Assembly: GCA_964602445.1 (NCBI GenBank)
Contig: CAZRQV010000002.1
Span: 1 to 64,000 of the forward strand
Length of the DNA: 64,000 nt
Direction: 5' to 3'
Source of the DNA: HGM12587 sp964602445
GTDB taxonomy: Bacteria > Bacillota > Clostridia > Lachnospirales > Lachnospiraceae
Shown here piece by piece: positions 1-8,656 of this stretch. Every line of letters starts with the position of its first letter. Position 1 is the stretch's first letter. The translations under genes were made by a program, and so were the position numbers. Below the pieces are notes generated by a model. The model worked only from the letters and a program-made list of their open reading frames with translations, was not told the origin of the DNA and ran no database searches.

Positions 1-71
1 GCGCTCTTTCTAATGAAACAGTAGTAACTGTATTCGGACTGGAAAGCGCAGACGATATTATCTCAAGATAA
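1..71 (+). CDS. C-terminal end of an unidentified protein (partial)
   Basis: The window opens inside a plus-strand reading frame; the first whole codon is at position 3 and TAA is at 69-71. Only 22 residues are visible (ALSNETVVTVFGLESADDII then SR). They look soluble and coding because a strong terminator follows directly. No family can be assigned from so short a piece. Confidence 0.55.
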   Translation, partial: ALSNETVVTVFGLESADDIISR

Positions 72-85
72 TCGAAATTAAAATA

Positions 86-127
86 AAAAGTCCCTCAGAA
101 ACCGTTTCAGGCTTCTGAGGGACTTTT
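86..127. terminator. Bidirectional rho-independent terminator
   Basis: A perfect 15-bp stem, AAAAGTCCCTCAGAA at 86-100 and its complement at 113-127, encloses a 12-nt loop. The stem carries A-run and T-run on its two ends, so it can stop the plus-strand gene ending at 71 and the minus-strand regulator ending at 142. Confidence 0.9.
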
Positions 128-141
128 GTGTGAAAGAGAAT

Positions 142-1227
142 TTATACGGAAACACCGAATAGTTCTTCCTGATGGCGGATCAATGCCGAAAATGCAGCTT
201 TGTCTAACGTATAATAATTACGATTTCCATCAATTCGTGAAAGCACCAGTCCACTGTTGGTTAACTTACTCATATGGTGATGAATGGTATTGCGGGACAG
301 AGAAAAATGTTCGGAAAGTTCCTGACCATAGGCATCATGGCTGCATAAGTAACAGAGAATATCAAAGCGGGTGCGGTCACCCAGCAGATGAAAGGCATCA
401 AAAACATCATCGTAGGAATTTCCCATTTCATTTAACATCGATAAAAGTTCTCTGCGAAGGATTCCGCAGTATACGTCGGTAGTTTCCGAGTTAGAGTCAA
501 AGGTGAGAATCGTATCCATACCAAAGAGAAAAGGACGGATTCTGTAACTGGAAGCTTCCGAAAAATTCAGATGAGAAGTATTTTCCAAATAATGTCTGCC
601 TCCGGTCTGAGTAACCAGTGAAATAAAATTTTCAGAGAGACTGGATATTTGCTCCTCCAAAGATTCTAAAAGATGGATTACCGGAAAAAGGAGTTTGGGA
701 ATCCGCTGGATAAAATCCTGATAATTGTGACAGAGGTGCAGAATGGTCAATTTGCTCTTATCCGGAACAGAAAGCGGAAGGAGCAGATCAATCAGATCAT
801 GTTCTGTAAAATGGTCGAAATCCATAGCAGGCGGGATCAAATTTAACGTACATGCGATATGATACGCTGCCCGATCCACAGTCAGTTCATTGAAACGAGA
901 AAGCAGATTCTCTGTATTTCCTTCATAAGAATCTAAAAATGGATAGAGTAAAAGAAAGGCAGCAGACGCAGAACCAATGGTATTATGAGGAAATCCCTCA
1001 AGATTTACAAACAGATCCATAAGACTGCCGTCCTCTGCAGGCAGGGCTTTTTCTAAATCCGTGGATAATTCTTTTAAAAGAGTAAATGTATGGGTAAAAG
1101 CGGAAGAAGGTTTGATCTTACGCTGGCGGATACGATGTTCCATGTGCTGACAAGTATTTCCGTTGGCAATGCGTCCTAAGTACGCAAGTGCCTCTAAAAG
1201 AAGATTTGGCTGAGTTGTAGTATTCAT
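142..1227 (-). CDS. ArsR-type winged-helix transcriptional regulator with long N-terminal domain
   Basis: A 361-residue protein if translation begins at the ATG at 1227 (MNTTTQPN), which has AGGAAGGAA about 12 nt upstream; the frame is open to 1332 but that extension has no ribosome binding site. The last 90 residues are an ArsR/SmtB-like winged helix: a dimer helix with LLGDRTRFDILCYL, then SLSRNTIHHHMSKLTNSGLV as helix-turn-helix, then a wing with DGNRNYYTLD. The first 270 residues are helical with no recognised motif and no metal-binding cysteine pair; similar long regulators occur in Lachnospiraceae. It likely binds DNA as a repressor, but the ligand and target are unknown. It stands alone on the minus strand, convergent with the gene ending at 71. 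Confidence 0.8.
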   Translation of the reverse strand: MNTTTQPNLLLEALAYLGRIANGNTCQHMEHRIRQRKIKPSSAFTHTFTLLKELSTDLEKALPAEDGSLMDLFVNLEGFPHNTIGSASAAFLLLYPFLDSYEGNTENLLSRFNELTVDRAAYHIACTLNLIPPAMDFDHFTEHDLIDLLLPLSVPDKSKLTILHLCHNYQDFIQRIPKLLFPVIHLLESLEEQISSLSENFISLVTQTGGRHYLENTSHLNFSEASSYRIRPFLFGMDTILTFDSNSETTDVYCGILRRELLSMLNEMGNSYDDVFDAFHLLGDRTRFDILCYLCSHDAYGQELSEHFSLSRNTIHHHMSKLTNSGLVLSRIDGNRNYYTLDKAAFSALIRHQEELFGVSV

Positions 1228-1418
1228 GTGGATGTAGTTCCTTCCTTTTTTGATAAGCATAATACCTGGGAGATGAATTTTCAATAGACTTTTTGGAATC
1301 CTGAGGAAACCGTTAAGGATAAGGTGGGTCAATCCTGGAATTGGTTGAAGAAATAGAATTTTCAGATATAATATAGTTTATAAAAGAAGATGGAATCACA
1401 ATTTTTCGGGAAAAAATA

Positions 1419-1668
1419 ATGGAGAAAAATAGATATTCAGAATTTATCTTAGATGTAATGGAACGGTACGATCAAAAGATCGAAGAACTAGAAGAAAGAA
1501 GTGTTAATAAGTTGAGATTACATCAAAGTTTGCATATGTGTTTGATAATTAAAGTAAAAAACTTGTTGATTTGAGTCTTCAGAAAAATTATTGGCAGGTC
1601 TTTTTAATACAGAATTAACAAAAGAAGTAATGAAGTTGCAAGAAGAACGATCAGCAAAAAATGAATAA
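1419..1668 (+). pseudogene. Decayed small ORF, two fragments in different frames
   Basis: The first piece runs from ATG 1419 to TGA 1574 (51 residues, MEKNRYSEFILDVMERYD...). Its end is unlike its start, and a second coding-like piece in another frame (SSEKLLAGLFNTELTKEVMK...) continues to TAA 1666-1668. Together they look like a small charged, helical protein broken by a frameshift. No family was recognised. Alternatively only the first 51 residues are expressed as a short protein. Confidence 0.4.
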
Positions 1669-1701
1669 AACAGAAAGTTATTCTAAAAAGGATGATGTAG
1701 T

Positions 1702-1740
1702 AAAAAAACCGCAGGGAGAAAATATCCTGCGATTTTTTTT
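1702..1740 (+). terminator. Rho-independent terminator
   Basis: A short CGCAGG/CCTGCG stem is preceded by a run of A and followed by ATTTTTTTT. It lies just after the decayed ORF that ends at 1668. Confidence 0.65.
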
Positions 1741-1819
1741 ATACATTTTTCAGGATGACCATATATGTCTAAGTAAAGTTATATAATGGAAATAAAAGTA
1801 GGGAAAGGACAGTTGGATT

Positions 1820-1996
1820 ATGGACGATAAGAGAAATCATTCTGGAATAGAGATTTTGTAAGAATTAAAAGATGATGATCCAAAGAATATGCTGCTTCAA
1901 TGTGCGCAGTCCTTGTTGGGAAGATCTACAGGATGGGACGATTTTCAATATGCACGTGAAGAATACTGCAGAAATAAGAAGGGAGTACAGAAATAA
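1820..1996 (+). pseudogene. Small ORF with an in-frame stop, coupled to the next gene
   Basis: From ATG 1820 to TAA 1994-1996 there is one reading frame of 58 codons interrupted once by TAA at 1859-1861. Downstream of that stop it reads ELKDDDPKNMLLQCAQSLLG and then RSTGWDDFQYAREEYCRNKK, ending GVQK. The final TAA overlaps the ATG of the next gene (TAATG), the usual sign of translational coupling. It is probably a small partner protein inactivated by one nonsense change; a sequencing error or restart at the internal ATG at 1890 are alternatives. Confidence 0.4.
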
Positions 1997-2622
1997 TGTT
2001 AACAAAGAAACAAATGAGAACCATGAAGATTGTAGGGACAGCGTTGTTTACGCTGGCAACATTTACAGCGATGTTTTTGTCGCTGGTCATCATTAATAAA
2101 TGGGGAAATTATGAAAAAAGTGTTGGTTTCATTTTGATTACAGCATTTGGAGTAACAGCGATTTTTACAACAGAGTATGCGTTGGTGCGAAAACCACTGC
2201 TCCATATGATTGAAAAAATTGAAGAAAGGCTGTCAAAAATGAAACTCATAAAGTGGCTCGAAACAACGGACAAGAAGAAAATTCCGGAAGAAATCCTTTG
2301 GGATGCAGCACTGGATGGTGTATCCGAATTCGAAGAGTCTGTACCATGCGAAAAAATCTGGAAGTTGGTGTCAGATTGGTACGGAGTAGATTGGATGCAG
2401 CTGACGGGAATCGATAGAAAAGCAGGAATGAAAAAGGAACGGAGAATCTGTATGTATCTTATGAATCAGTGCGGCAAGCTGAATTATGATGAGATTGCAG
2501 AAGAAATGGGTTTGAAAAATAGAGAAAAAGTATTTTATGAAATCCATGAATTGTGCACTGCCATGAAAAAGGATAAAAAACAGAGAGATGAAGTATTGGA
2601 TATCATCGAAGGGTTGAAATAA
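1996..2622 (+). CDS. Membrane protein with a C-terminal DnaA domain IV-like helix-turn-helix
   Basis: 208 residues. Two hydrophobic segments (about 11-33 and 43-64) make a small membrane anchor. Residues about 120-190 read like the DNA-binding domain IV of the replication initiator DnaA: IWKLVSDWYGVDWMQL matches the 'va.yfgi...l' lead-in, RKAGMKKERRICMYLM matches the basic 'R.r.iv.aRqiamyL' helix, and NYDEIAEEMGL matches 'sl..IG..fG'. The DnaA signature GGRDHTTV is replaced by LKNREKV, so oriC-type recognition is not expected. There is no AAA+ ATPase domain. The start overlaps the stop of a broken small ORF, and a strong terminator follows, so it ends its own transcript. Role is inferred only: a membrane-bound DNA-binding or protein-interaction module. 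A full DnaA gene is not in the window. Confidence 0.7.
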   Translation: MLTKKQMRTMKIVGTALFTLATFTAMFLSLVIINKWGNYEKSVGFILITAFGVTAIFTTEYALVRKPLLHMIEKIEERLSKMKLIKWLETTDKKKIPEEILWDAALDGVSEFEESVPCEKIWKLVSDWYGVDWMQLTGIDRKAGMKKERRICMYLMNQCGKLNYDEIAEEMGLKNREKVFYEIHELCTAMKKDKKQRDEVLDIIEGLK

Positions 2623-2675
2623 AGAAGTGTCGTTGCGTCAATTGCAAGCGGTGGAATTTAAAAATTCATTTTAGG

Positions 2676-2713
2676 GTACAGAACAAACATTCGGTTTGTT
2701 CTGTACTTTTTTT
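2676..2713 (+). terminator. Rho-independent terminator
   Basis: A perfect 13-bp stem, GTACAGAACAAAC at 2676-2688 and its complement at 2694-2706, with a 5-nt loop and seven T residues after it. It separates the DnaA-like protein gene from uvrB. Confidence 0.9.
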
Positions 2714-2778
2714 ATAAAGAGTGATATACTAAATGGACATAATGTAATAAAGAAATATTTAATGAAAGAGAGTATTTC

Positions 2779-4764
2779 ATGGATAAATTCAAACTTCATT
2801 CCGAATACGCACCAACCGGCGACCAGCCCCAAGCAATTGAAGCTCTCGTAAAAGGCTTCCGGGAGGGTAATCAATTTCAGACATTACTTGGTGTGACCGG
2901 TTCCGGTAAGACTTTTACTATGGCAAATGTCATTGCACAGTTAAATAAGCCGACCCTGATCATTGCACATAATAAGACTCTGGCGGCTCAGCTCTACGGT
3001 GAATTCAAGGAGTTCTTCCCGGAGAATGCGGTGGAGTATTTTGTGTCCTACTATGATTATTATCAGCCGGAGGCTTATGTGCCGTCCACAGACACTTATA
3101 TTGCCAAGGATTCTTCGATTAATGATGAAATTGATAAACTTCGTTTATCAGCGACGATGGCACTGGCAGAGCGGAAGGATGTGATCATTATTTCTTCGGT
3201 TTCCTGCATCTATGGACTGGGTTCGCCGATTGATTATAAGAACATGGTAATTTCCCTGCGGCCGGGGATGGAAAAAGATCGGGATGAGCTGCTGCGAAAG
3301 CTGATTGATATCCAGTACGACAGAAATGATATAGATTTTAAGCGAGGAACTTTCCGGGTTCGTGGGGATGTGGTAGAAATCTTTCCGGCAGAGTCTTCTG
3401 ATACGGCAGTACGGGTAGAGTTTTTCGGAGATGAAATCGACCGGATCGTGGAGATTGATGTACTGACCGGAGAAATTAAAAATAGATTAGAGCATATCGC
3501 CATTTTCCCAGCGTCCCATTACGTAGTTCCGATGGAGAAGATTTTAGAAGCGGCAAAAAATATCGAAGCAGAGCTGGAAGAGCGTGTGCGGTATTTTAAA
3601 GGAGAAGATAAACTGATTGAAGCGCAGCGTATTGCAGAGCGTACGAATTTTGATATAGAGATGATGAAAGAAACCGGATTTTGTTCAGGAATCGAAAATT
3701 ATTCCAGACATTTGGCCGGATTGGAGCCGGGAGCGACACCCCATACATTGATGGATTATTTTCCGGAGGAATTTTTGATCATCATTGATGAATCTCATAT
3801 GACGGTTCCGCAGGTTAGAGGAATGTATGCCGGTGATCAGTCCCGAAAATCTACCCTGGTAGATTATGGTTTTCGTCTGCCTTCGGCAAAAGATAACCGA
3901 CCGTTGAATTTTTCGGAATTTGAAAGTAAAATTGATCAGATGATGTTTGTTTCGGCAACACCGGGACCTTATGAAGCGGACCATGAACTGCTTCGTGCAG
4001 AGCAGATCATTCGTCCTACCGGATTGCTGGATCCGAAAGTCGAAGTACGGCCGGTAGAAGGGCAGATTGATGATCTGATCAGTGAAGTAAATCAGGAAAC
4101 TGCCAAAGGCAATAAAGTGATGATTACAACACTGACAAAGAAAATGGCAGAAGATTTGACGGATTATATGCGCGAAGTGGGGATTCGTGTGAAATATCTT
4201 CATTCAGATGTGGATACACTGGAACGTATGGAGATCATTCGGGATATGCGTCTGAATGTGTTTGATGTTCTGGTGGGAATCAATCTTTTGCGGGAAGGTC
4301 TGGATATTCCGGAAATCACTCTGGTGGCAATTTTAGATGCAGATAAAGAAGGATTTCTGCGTTCGGAAACTTCTTTGATCCAGACCATTGGACGTGCGGC
4401 AAGAAATGCAGACGGACACGTGATCATGTATGCAGATACGATCACAGATTCCATGCGCCGGGCATTGGATGAAACAGAGCGAAGAAGATCCATTCAGCAG
4501 GAATACAATGAAGCACACGGAATTACACCGCAGACCATTAAAAAAGCGGTGCGTGATCTGATCAGTATTTCGAAGGAAGTGGCGAAAGAAGAAACGCTGT
4601 ATGCAGAAAAGGATCTGGAATCTATGAGCCGGAAAGAACTGGAGAAACTGGCAGCACAGATTCAGAAGAAGATGAAGGCAGCTGCGGCAGAATTAAACTT
4701 CGAAGAAGCAGTTGTGCTTCGTGATCAGATGATAGAAGTGAAAAAAGTGTTAAATGAGTTATAG
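2779..4764 (+). CDS. uvrB: Excinuclease ABC subunit B
   Basis: 661 residues, the normal UvrB length. It is the helicase-like damage-verification subunit of nucleotide excision repair, loaded by UvrA and later bound by UvrC. Walker A GVTGSGKT is at about 38-45, the aromatic damage-clamping beta-hairpin (YYDYYQPEAYVPSTDTYIAK) at 91-110, IIDESH is the Walker B region, and the C-terminal UVR motif for UvrC contact lies at about 620-658 (LNFEEAVVLRDQM). uvrA follows immediately and overlaps the stop in one of its possible starts, so the two form an operon. ATG at 2779 follows a weak AGAGAG site. Confidence 0.97.
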   Translation: MDKFKLHSEYAPTGDQPQAIEALVKGFREGNQFQTLLGVTGSGKTFTMANVIAQLNKPTLIIAHNKTLAAQLYGEFKEFFPENAVEYFVSYYDYYQPEAYVPSTDTYIAKDSSINDEIDKLRLSATMALAERKDVIIISSVSCIYGLGSPIDYKNMVISLRPGMEKDRDELLRKLIDIQYDRNDIDFKRGTFRVRGDVVEIFPAESSDTAVRVEFFGDEIDRIVEIDVLTGEIKNRLEHIAIFPASHYVVPMEKILEAAKNIEAELEERVRYFKGEDKLIEAQRIAERTNFDIEMMKETGFCSGIENYSRHLAGLEPGATPHTLMDYFPEEFLIIIDESHMTVPQVRGMYAGDQSRKSTLVDYGFRLPSAKDNRPLNFSEFESKIDQMMFVSATPGPYEADHELLRAEQIIRPTGLLDPKVEVRPVEGQIDDLISEVNQETAKGNKVMITTLTKKMAEDLTDYMREVGIRVKYLHSDVDTLERMEIIRDMRLNVFDVLVGINLLREGLDIPEITLVAILDADKEGFLRSETSLIQTIGRAARNADGHVIMYADTITDSMRRALDETERRRSIQQEYNEAHGITPQTIKKAVRDLISISKEVAKEETLYAEKDLESMSRKELEKLAAQIQKKMKAAAAELNFEEAVVLRDQMIEVKKVLNEL

Positions 4765-4777
4765 CAGATTAGGAAAA

Positions 4778-7618
4778 ATGATGGAAAAAAATAAGAATGA
4801 AAGAAATTATATTCGAATCAGAGGTGCTAATGAGCATAATCTGAAAAATATTGACATTGATATTCCAAGAGATGAATTTGTCGTGCTGACAGGGTTAAGC
4901 GGTTCCGGGAAATCTTCCCTTGCGTTTGATACCATTTATGCAGAAGGTCAGAGACGTTATATGGAATCTCTGTCTTCTTATGCAAGACAGTTTTTGGGAC
5001 AGATGGAAAAGCCGAATGTAGAAAGTATCGAAGGACTTTCTCCGGCAATTTCCATTGATCAGAAGTCAACCAACCGAAATCCCCGCTCTACGGTAGGTAC
5101 GGTGACTGAAATCTATGATTATTTTCGTCTGCTTTATGCAAGAATCGGCATTCCTCATTGTCCGAAGTGTGGACGTGAGATTAAAAAACAGTCTGTAGAT
5201 CAAATGGTGGATCAGATCATGGGCCTTCCGGAGCGTACAAAGATCCAGCTGCTGGCACCGGTAGTACGGGGACGTAAGGGAGAGCATGTCAAACTTTTGG
5301 AACAGGCGAAAAAGAGTGGTTATGTCAGAGTACGGATTGATGGTAATCTGTATGAATTGACAGAAACGATTAAATTGGAGAAAAATATCAAACATAATAT
5401 TGAAATCGTTGTAGACCGTCTGGCTGTAAAGCCGGGAATCGAAAAACGTCTGGCGGATTCTATCGAAACCGTTCTGGATTTGTCTGATGGTCTGCTTTTT
5501 GTGGATGTGATCGGAGGAGAGACCATTTCCTTAAGTTCCAGTTATGCCTGCCCGGACTGCGGGATCAGTGTGGATGAAATCGAACCAAGAAGTTTTTCCT
5601 TCAATAACCCTTATGGTGCTTGTCCGGATTGTCTGGGACTTGGTTATAAAATGGAATTTGATCTGGATCTGATCATTCCGGATCAAACGTTGAGCATTAA
5701 TGAAGGTGCGATCGTTGTGCCGGGATGGCAGTCCTGTGCAGATAAAAAGAGTTTTACCAATGCGATTTTAAGAGCATTGGCTGAATTTTATGGGTTTGAT
5801 CTGGATACTCCTTTTCAGGACTATCCGGCGGATGTGCGGGATATTCTGGTCTATGGAACCGGCGGTCAGACGGTAAAAGTGCATTATACCGGACAGCGCG
5901 GAACAGGTGTTTATGATGTGGCATTTGAAGGTTTGATCGAGAACTGCAACCGCAGATATAAGGAAACATTTTCTGACGCATCGAAGGCAGAATATGAAAC
6001 TTTTATGCGGATCACTCCATGTAAGACCTGCGGCGGACAGCGATTGAAAAAAAGTTCTCTGGCTGTAACCGTATGCGGGAAAAATATTCATGATATTACA
6101 GATACGAATATTCGGAAATTGTATGAATTTTTAGAAAATATGGAACTGACGAACCAGCAGCATCTGATTGGTGATCAGATTTTAAAAGAGATTCGGGCAA
6201 GATTGAAATTCCTTTTGGACGTGGGGCTGGAATACCTTTCCTTATCCAGAGCAACAGGAACGTTGTCCGGCGGAGAAGCACAGCGAATCCGACTGGCGAC
6301 ACAGATTGGTTCCGGACTGGTGGGAGTTGCCTATATTTTAGATGAGCCGAGTATAGGGCTTCATCAGAGAGATAATGATAAATTGCTGGCATCGCTAAAA
6401 CATCTGCGGGATCTGGGAAATACCCTGATCGTAGTAGAACATGATGAGGATACCATGTTTGCAGCAGATCATATTGTGGATATCGGACCGGGAGCAGGAG
6501 AGCATGGTGGACAAGTCATTGCCCAGGGAACGGCAGAAGATATTATGGCATGTGAAAAATCCATTACGGGGGCATATTTGAGCCGCCGGATACGTATTCC
6601 TGTACCAGAGAAGAGAAAACGGCCGTCAGCATGGCTGACCGTAAAAGGAGCAGCAGAGAATAATCTGAAAAATATAGACGTAAAGATTCCATTGGGTGTG
6701 TTTACTTGTGTAACCGGTGTTTCAGGTTCCGGAAAAAGTTCTCTAGTTAATGAGATTTTGTATAAAAAGCTGGCAAAGGAGCTGAATCGTGCCAGAACCA
6801 TTGCAGGAAAGCACAGATCTATTACGGGCATCGATCAGCTGGATAAGATCATTGCAATCGACCAGTCACCGATCGGACGATCACCGAGATCCAATCCGGC
6901 AACGTATACCGGAGTATTTGATCAGATCAGGGATCTGTTTGCAGCGACTTCCGATGCGAAAGCAAAGGGATATAAAAAAGGACGTTTTAGTTTTAATGTG
7001 AAAGGCGGACGCTGTGAGGCATGTGCCGGTGATGGAATCATTAAGATCGAGATGCATTTCCTGCCGGATGTTTATGTTCCATGTGAAGTTTGTCAGGGAA
7101 AGCGTTATAATAGAGAAACACTGGATGTAAGATATAAAGGAAAAAATATATTTGATGTACTGGACATGACCGTAGAAGAAGCGGTAGAATTCTTTAAGAA
7201 TGTGCCGAGTATTTCACGAAAGATCCAGACGCTGGCAGATGTAGGACTTTCCTATATTAAACTGGGACAGCCGTCTACTACATTGTCCGGCGGAGAAGCA
7301 CAGCGAATTAAGTTGGCGGCAGAGCTTAGCAGACGAAGTACCGGTAAAACAATCTATATTTTAGATGAACCGACGACAGGACTTCATTTTGCAGATGTTC
7401 ATAAGCTGGTAGAGATTCTTCAGAGACTGGCTGAGGGCGGAAATACGGTAGTTGTGATCGAACATAATCTTGATGTTATTAAGACGGCAGATTATATTAT
7501 AGATATGGGACCGGAAGGCGGAGACGGCGGCGGAACGGTAGTTGCTGCAGGAACACCGGAAGAAGTGGCAGAAAATCCGGCTTCTTACACCGGAATTTAT
7601 GTAAAAAAATATCTGTGA
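4778..7618 (+). CDS. uvrA: Excinuclease ABC subunit A
   Basis: About 946 residues. UvrA is the dimeric ABC-ATPase that recognises bulky DNA damage and loads UvrB. Both ATPase halves are intact: Walker A GLSGSGKSS near the N terminus and GVSGSGKSS in the second half, and two signatures LSGGEAQRIRLA and LSGGEAQRIKLA. The zinc modules are visible as CPKCG, CPDCG...CPDCLG and CEACAGDG...CEVCQG. I place the start at ATG 4778 (or the adjacent ATG 4781) because AGGAAAA lies just upstream and the protein then begins close to the conserved IRIRGANEHNL; the frame is also open from ATG 4754, inside uvrB, without a good ribosome binding site. Confidence 0.97.
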   Translation: MMEKNKNERNYIRIRGANEHNLKNIDIDIPRDEFVVLTGLSGSGKSSLAFDTIYAEGQRRYMESLSSYARQFLGQMEKPNVESIEGLSPAISIDQKSTNRNPRSTVGTVTEIYDYFRLLYARIGIPHCPKCGREIKKQSVDQMVDQIMGLPERTKIQLLAPVVRGRKGEHVKLLEQAKKSGYVRVRIDGNLYELTETIKLEKNIKHNIEIVVDRLAVKPGIEKRLADSIETVLDLSDGLLFVDVIGGETISLSSSYACPDCGISVDEIEPRSFSFNNPYGACPDCLGLGYKMEFDLDLIIPDQTLSINEGAIVVPGWQSCADKKSFTNAILRALAEFYGFDLDTPFQDYPADVRDILVYGTGGQTVKVHYTGQRGTGVYDVAFEGLIENCNRRYKETFSDASKAEYETFMRITPCKTCGGQRLKKSSLAVTVCGKNIHDITDTNIRKLYEFLENMELTNQQHLIGDQILKEIRARLKFLLDVGLEYLSLSRATGTLSGGEAQRIRLATQIGSGLVGVAYILDEPSIGLHQRDNDKLLASLKHLRDLGNTLIVVEHDEDTMFAADHIVDIGPGAGEHGGQVIAQGTAEDIMACEKSITGAYLSRRIRIPVPEKRKRPSAWLTVKGAAENNLKNIDVKIPLGVFTCVTGVSGSGKSSLVNEILYKKLAKELNRARTIAGKHRSITGIDQLDKIIAIDQSPIGRSPRSNPATYTGVFDQIRDLFAATSDAKAKGYKKGRFSFNVKGGRCEACAGDGIIKIEMHFLPDVYVPCEVCQGKRYNRETLDVRYKGKNIFDVLDMTVEEAVEFFKNVPSISRKIQTLADVGLSYIKLGQPSTTLSGGEAQRIKLAAELSRRSTGKTIYILDEPTTGLHFADVHKLVEILQRLAEGGNTVVVIEHNLDVIKTADYIIDMGPEGGDGGGTVVAAGTPEEVAENPASYTGIYVKKYL

Positions 7619-7722
7619 TACAGAGACGAAAAGTCTAAAGTGATCGTTCTGACACAGAAATCATACAGTATGAAATTGCAGGAATTTATGAAAGAAGGAA
7701 ACGATATAGGGAGAGACTGTAA

Positions 7723-8622
7723 ATGTTAGAAAAACTTCAAAAATTATTGGGAGAAGCAAAGGTTTTAGTACAGGAACCAATGGCTTCCCATACAACATTC
7801 CGCATTGGCGGACCGGCGGATTATTATGTGATGCCGGAAACAACAGAAGAATTGGCAGAAGTATTAAAAGTATGCAAGGAAGAAAAAGTTTCTTATTTTA
7901 TTCTTGGAAACGGAAGCAATCTTCTGGTAGGAGATCATGGGATTCGTGGAGTTGTAATCCAGCTTTATAAAAATTTTGATGGAATTATCATAGACGGAAC
8001 GACAGTAACTGCCAGAGCCGGTGCCATGCTGATCCGCGTGGCAAAGGAAGTCGGAAAAGCAGGACTGACAGGTCTGGAATTTGCTTCTGGAATTCCGGGA
8101 ACCATCGGCGGAGCCATGGTGATGAATGCCGGTGCTTACGGCGGAGAGATGAAGGACGTGGTAACTGCAGTGAAGGTACTTACGAAAGACGGAGAAGTTC
8201 TGACACTGACAGCAGAGGAGATGAAATTCCGTTATCGCGGCAGTGTGATCGAAGAACAGGACTATATCGTACTGGAAACTGTAATGGAACTGGAAAAAGG
8301 AGATCCGCAGGAAATTCAAAGCCGTATGGAAGAACTTTCCATTCAGAGAAAAACCAAGCAGCCGATTGAATATCCAAGTGCAGGCAGCACCTTTAAACGT
8401 CCGGAAGGATATTTTGCAGGAAAATTGATCATGGATGCAGGACTTCGGGGATTTCAGGTGGGCGGTGCCCAGGTTTCAGAAAAACACTGCGGTTTTGTGA
8501 TCAATACGGGAGGCGCGACCGCAGCAGATGTGATGCAGTTGATCGAGAGTGTATCTGACAAGGTGGAAGCACAGTTTGGTGTGCCGTTAGAGCCGGAAGT
8601 CAAAAGAGTCGGCGAATTTTAG
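7723..8622 (+). CDS. murB: UDP-N-acetylenolpyruvoylglucosamine reductase
   Basis: 299 residues. MurB is the FAD enzyme that reduces UDP-GlcNAc-enolpyruvate to UDP-MurNAc in cytoplasmic peptidoglycan precursor synthesis. FAD-binding motifs are seen in GNGSNLLVGDHGIRG and GIPGTIGGAMVMNAGAYGG; the catalytic serine lies in SAGSTFKRPEGYFAGKLI and the C-terminal glutamate in LEPEVKRVG. It leads a run with rapZ, whiA and an HPr-like gene in the order common in Firmicutes (gaps of 34 and 16 nt to rapZ and whiA), so co-transcription is likely. Confidence 0.96.
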   Translation: MLEKLQKLLGEAKVLVQEPMASHTTFRIGGPADYYVMPETTEELAEVLKVCKEEKVSYFILGNGSNLLVGDHGIRGVVIQLYKNFDGIIIDGTTVTARAGAMLIRVAKEVGKAGLTGLEFASGIPGTIGGAMVMNAGAYGGEMKDVVTAVKVLTKDGEVLTLTAEEMKFRYRGSVIEEQDYIVLETVMELEKGDPQEIQSRMEELSIQRKTKQPIEYPSAGSTFKRPEGYFAGKLIMDAGLRGFQVGGAQVSEKHCGFVINTGGATAADVMQLIESVSDKVEAQFGVPLEPEVKRVGEF

Positions 8623-8656
8623 AGAAAAGTGACGTTATAAAACAGCAGGGGGAAAC

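Noticed and set aside
126..482. 118-residue plus-strand ORF opposite the ArsR-type regulator
   Set aside because: It is antisense to a clear winged-helix coding region, begins inside the terminator area and has no ribosome binding site.
3685..4203. 172-residue minus-strand ORF inside uvrB
   Set aside because: Cysteine/histidine-rich shadow of the conserved uvrB frame, with no start signal.
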